Origin: Candidatus Kuenenia stuttgartensis
Lineage (GTDB): Bacteria; Planctomycetota; Planctomycetia; Gemmatales; Gemmataceae
Reading direction: 5' to 3'
Length of the DNA: 41,076 nucleotides
NCBI GenBank assembly: GCA_945875585.1
Contig: CAMCLK010000043.1
Span: forward strand, 1-41,076
Shown here piece by piece: positions 39,773 to 41,076 of the stretch. Every line of letters starts with the position of its first letter. The stretch's first letter is position 1. The notes beneath the pieces are model-generated. The model had not been told where the DNA came from, did no database searches, and saw only the letters and a program-made list of their open reading frames with translations. Made by a program: the position numbers and the translations under genes.

Positions 39773-41076
39773 TTATTCCCCCGCGATCAGATCCTTCATC
39801 AGTTCGGACTTGAGGATAAAGCCGCCCTGTTTGACTATGGCCTGCCCTGATTTGATACCTTCCGCAACAACCACGCGGCCTTCCGATTCGGCACCGAGGG
39901 TTACCGGCACCTTACGGAAGAGATCGCCGCCCTCATGAACAAACAGGAACGGATTGCTGCCATCCCGTTGAACCGCTTCTAAAGGAACGCTGATGGCTTC
40001 TGGAAGGGTACGCGTGAGTTCTACCTCGATGAATGATCCCGATTTCAGCAAGTTCGTTTTGTTGTTTACCGTTCCGCGCAGAGAGATGGCACGTGTTGTT
40101 GGATCGACTGATCCACCCACTGAAAAAATGGTAGCGACACCGCTGGTACCCGGTTGGCCAGGAACTCGGAAACGCAATGTACGTCCCGTCAGGCCAGTTG
40201 TGAGAGGTAAATCAGATTCATAAATGTCCGCGGCAAGCCATAAATTAGAATAATCAGCAATCTGAAAAAGTTGTATGGTCGGCCCAACGCGTTCAGCGGT
40301 TACCGCGTGCTGTTCGACAATGCTGCCCGAAAGGGGTGCCCTGATGGCGTGGAGAGAAACGGAGGCACCTTCACGGATCGGGTCCATCCGATCCACCTCG
40401 TTGGCATCGTACCCGTACATCAGCAACTGCGCCTTTGCAAGGGCCTGAGCTGTTTGTGCCTCACGAAGTTTTTGTTCAGCGGCGCGTATTTGCAGCATCC
40501 CCTGATTGCGTGTTTCTTCGCACAGCGCGCGGTACACAGATTCAGCGGTTTCATTGTCGGCGCGGGAACGGATGATAATGGCTTCTGATACGGCACCCGC
40601 CGATTCTGGCCGCGATACCGATTCGTATTGTGCCTTGGCCTGAAGTCTTTTGCTGTACGCTCCAATCAGTTGTTGGCGCATGTCACCGATTGGGCGGTTC
40701 TGGAAAGCACGTTCTATTTCCGGGATGGTTTTGTTGGCCAGCATGGCCTCGACCATGGCCAGAGCGTTTTCTGTGCTTACTTTGGTTCTGTCGTATTGAC
40801 CTTGGGTAAAATCCAGACCCATCCTTACTTTGACCAGTTCGAGCTTGGCCTGACCGACTTCCCGGCAGTCGAGGACCGCAAGTACGTCTCCAGCATTCAC
40901 TTGCTGTCCTAGCCGAGCCCTCACTTCGCGAATGACACCATCGACTACTGGTGAAAGGTGTGCCACATGGCCTTCATCCACAGCCAATCGGCCTGTGCGC
41001 CAGTGACGCTCCACGAAGGGTGCTGCAACAACCGACTCCAAGGCGATGCCACTGGCTTTCCAACGGCCGCTTGCCA
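39773..41076 (-). CDS. RND efflux periplasmic adaptor (CzcB/HlyD family), 5' end outside window
   Basis: At least 434 residues of a membrane-fusion protein linking the pump and the outer-membrane channel. The barrel-sandwich (lipoyl) half-motifs are HVAHLSPVVDGVIREVRARLGQ and LSGSIVEQHAVTAERVGPT, separated by a long helical hairpin (about 60-240); a beta-barrel (LWLAADIYESDLP) and a membrane-proximal domain ending VVAEGIKSGQAIVKQGGF follow. The frame is open through the right edge of the window with a TTG at 41041 but no ribosome binding site, and the missing part should contain the signal sequence. It is the first visible gene of the efflux operon. Confidence 0.93.
   Translation of the reverse strand, partial: ASGRWKASGIALESVVAAPFVERHWRTGRLAVDEGHVAHLSPVVDGVIREVRARLGQQVNAGDVLAVLDCREVGQAKLELVKVRMGLDFTQGQYDRTKVSTENALAMVEAMLANKTIPEIERAFQNRPIGDMRQQLIGAYSKRLQAKAQYESVSRPESAGAVSEAIIIRSRADNETAESVYRALCEETRNQGMLQIRAAEQKLREAQTAQALAKAQLLMYGYDANEVDRMDPIREGASVSLHAIRAPLSGSIVEQHAVTAERVGPTIQLFQIADYSNLWLAADIYESDLPLTTGLTGRTLRFRVPGQPGTSGVATIFSVGGSVDPTTRAISLRGTVNNKTNLLKSGSFIEVELTRTLPEAISVPLEAVQRDGSNPFLFVHEGGDLFRKVPVTLGAESEGRVVVAEGIKSGQAIVKQGGFILKSELMKDLIAGE

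Noticed and set aside
1..41076. CRISPR arrays, insertion-sequence transposases and rRNA genes
   Set aside because: Looked for across the window; no regularly spaced repeats, no transposase motifs and no rRNA sequence were recognised.

Overview
The window looks like chromosomal DNA of a planctomycete, probably from the Gemmataceae or a close relative. This is an inference from gene content: a secreted cysteine-rich YTV-type cell-wall protein, the small basic protein restricted to the PVC superphylum, a Ser/Thr kinase fused to a periplasmic-type solute-binding domain, a redoxin/cytochrome c/copper-monooxygenase-like secreted protein, and a divergent DnaA. The body is moderately GC-rich and densely coding. 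The first ~950 bases are visibly AT-rich.

Layout. 1-957: terminator, an excisionase-type helix-turn-helix gene and an AT-rich stretch that abuts the 3' end of a tRNA(CAU) gene (958-1030), suggesting the edge of an integrated element. 1079-7832: amidohydrolase; a divergent Rrf2 regulator/protoglobin pair (the protoglobin is frameshifted) with a palindrome between them; PfkB sugar kinase; LarA-family racemase; PVC small basic protein with a clear sigma70-type promoter and terminator; an unknown membrane protein; an aldo/keto reductase. 7848-11526 (minus): Ser/Thr kinase with a UrtA/AmiC-like receptor domain, then a bestrophin-like channel. 11650-16465 (plus): beta-carbonic anhydrase, then arginine decarboxylase, a triple YbjQ-repeat protein and class 1B dihydroorotate dehydrogenase, the last three tightly packed. 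16469-20735 (minus): heme-binding DUF3365 protein, NodB deacetylase, a ~650-base gap with hairpins and a tandem repeat, and dprA. 21212-23068: the YTV protein. 23141-26716: DUF1015 protein divergent from a yggS-yggU-MFS operon. 26783-28786: the redoxin/cytochrome/monooxygenase-like protein.

The 28851-35192 block is the replication-origin neighbourhood: cysteine desulfurase, a short divergent DnaA, a ~290-base intergenic candidate oriC, dnaN, dciA (DUF721) and gyrB. The DnaA lacks domain I, has a replaced sensor-II arginine, and carries substitutions at the two residues that in E. coli read the DnaA box (HT to PA). No canonical DnaA box is visible next to it. This is the most unusual feature of the window. 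35245-41076 (minus) is a heavy-metal RND efflux operon in the order adaptor (cut by the window edge), pump, outer-membrane channel.

Two other cross-cutting observations. Three genes (pfkB, yggS, nifS-like) share the composite TANNNTNNNGGCATG directly over their start codons and lack Shine-Dalgarno sequences, which suggests leaderless mRNAs. Several near-perfect palindromes lie at promoters (2836-2851, 17093-17112, 11572-11587). All family assignments come from reading motifs in the translated sequence; no database search was run.
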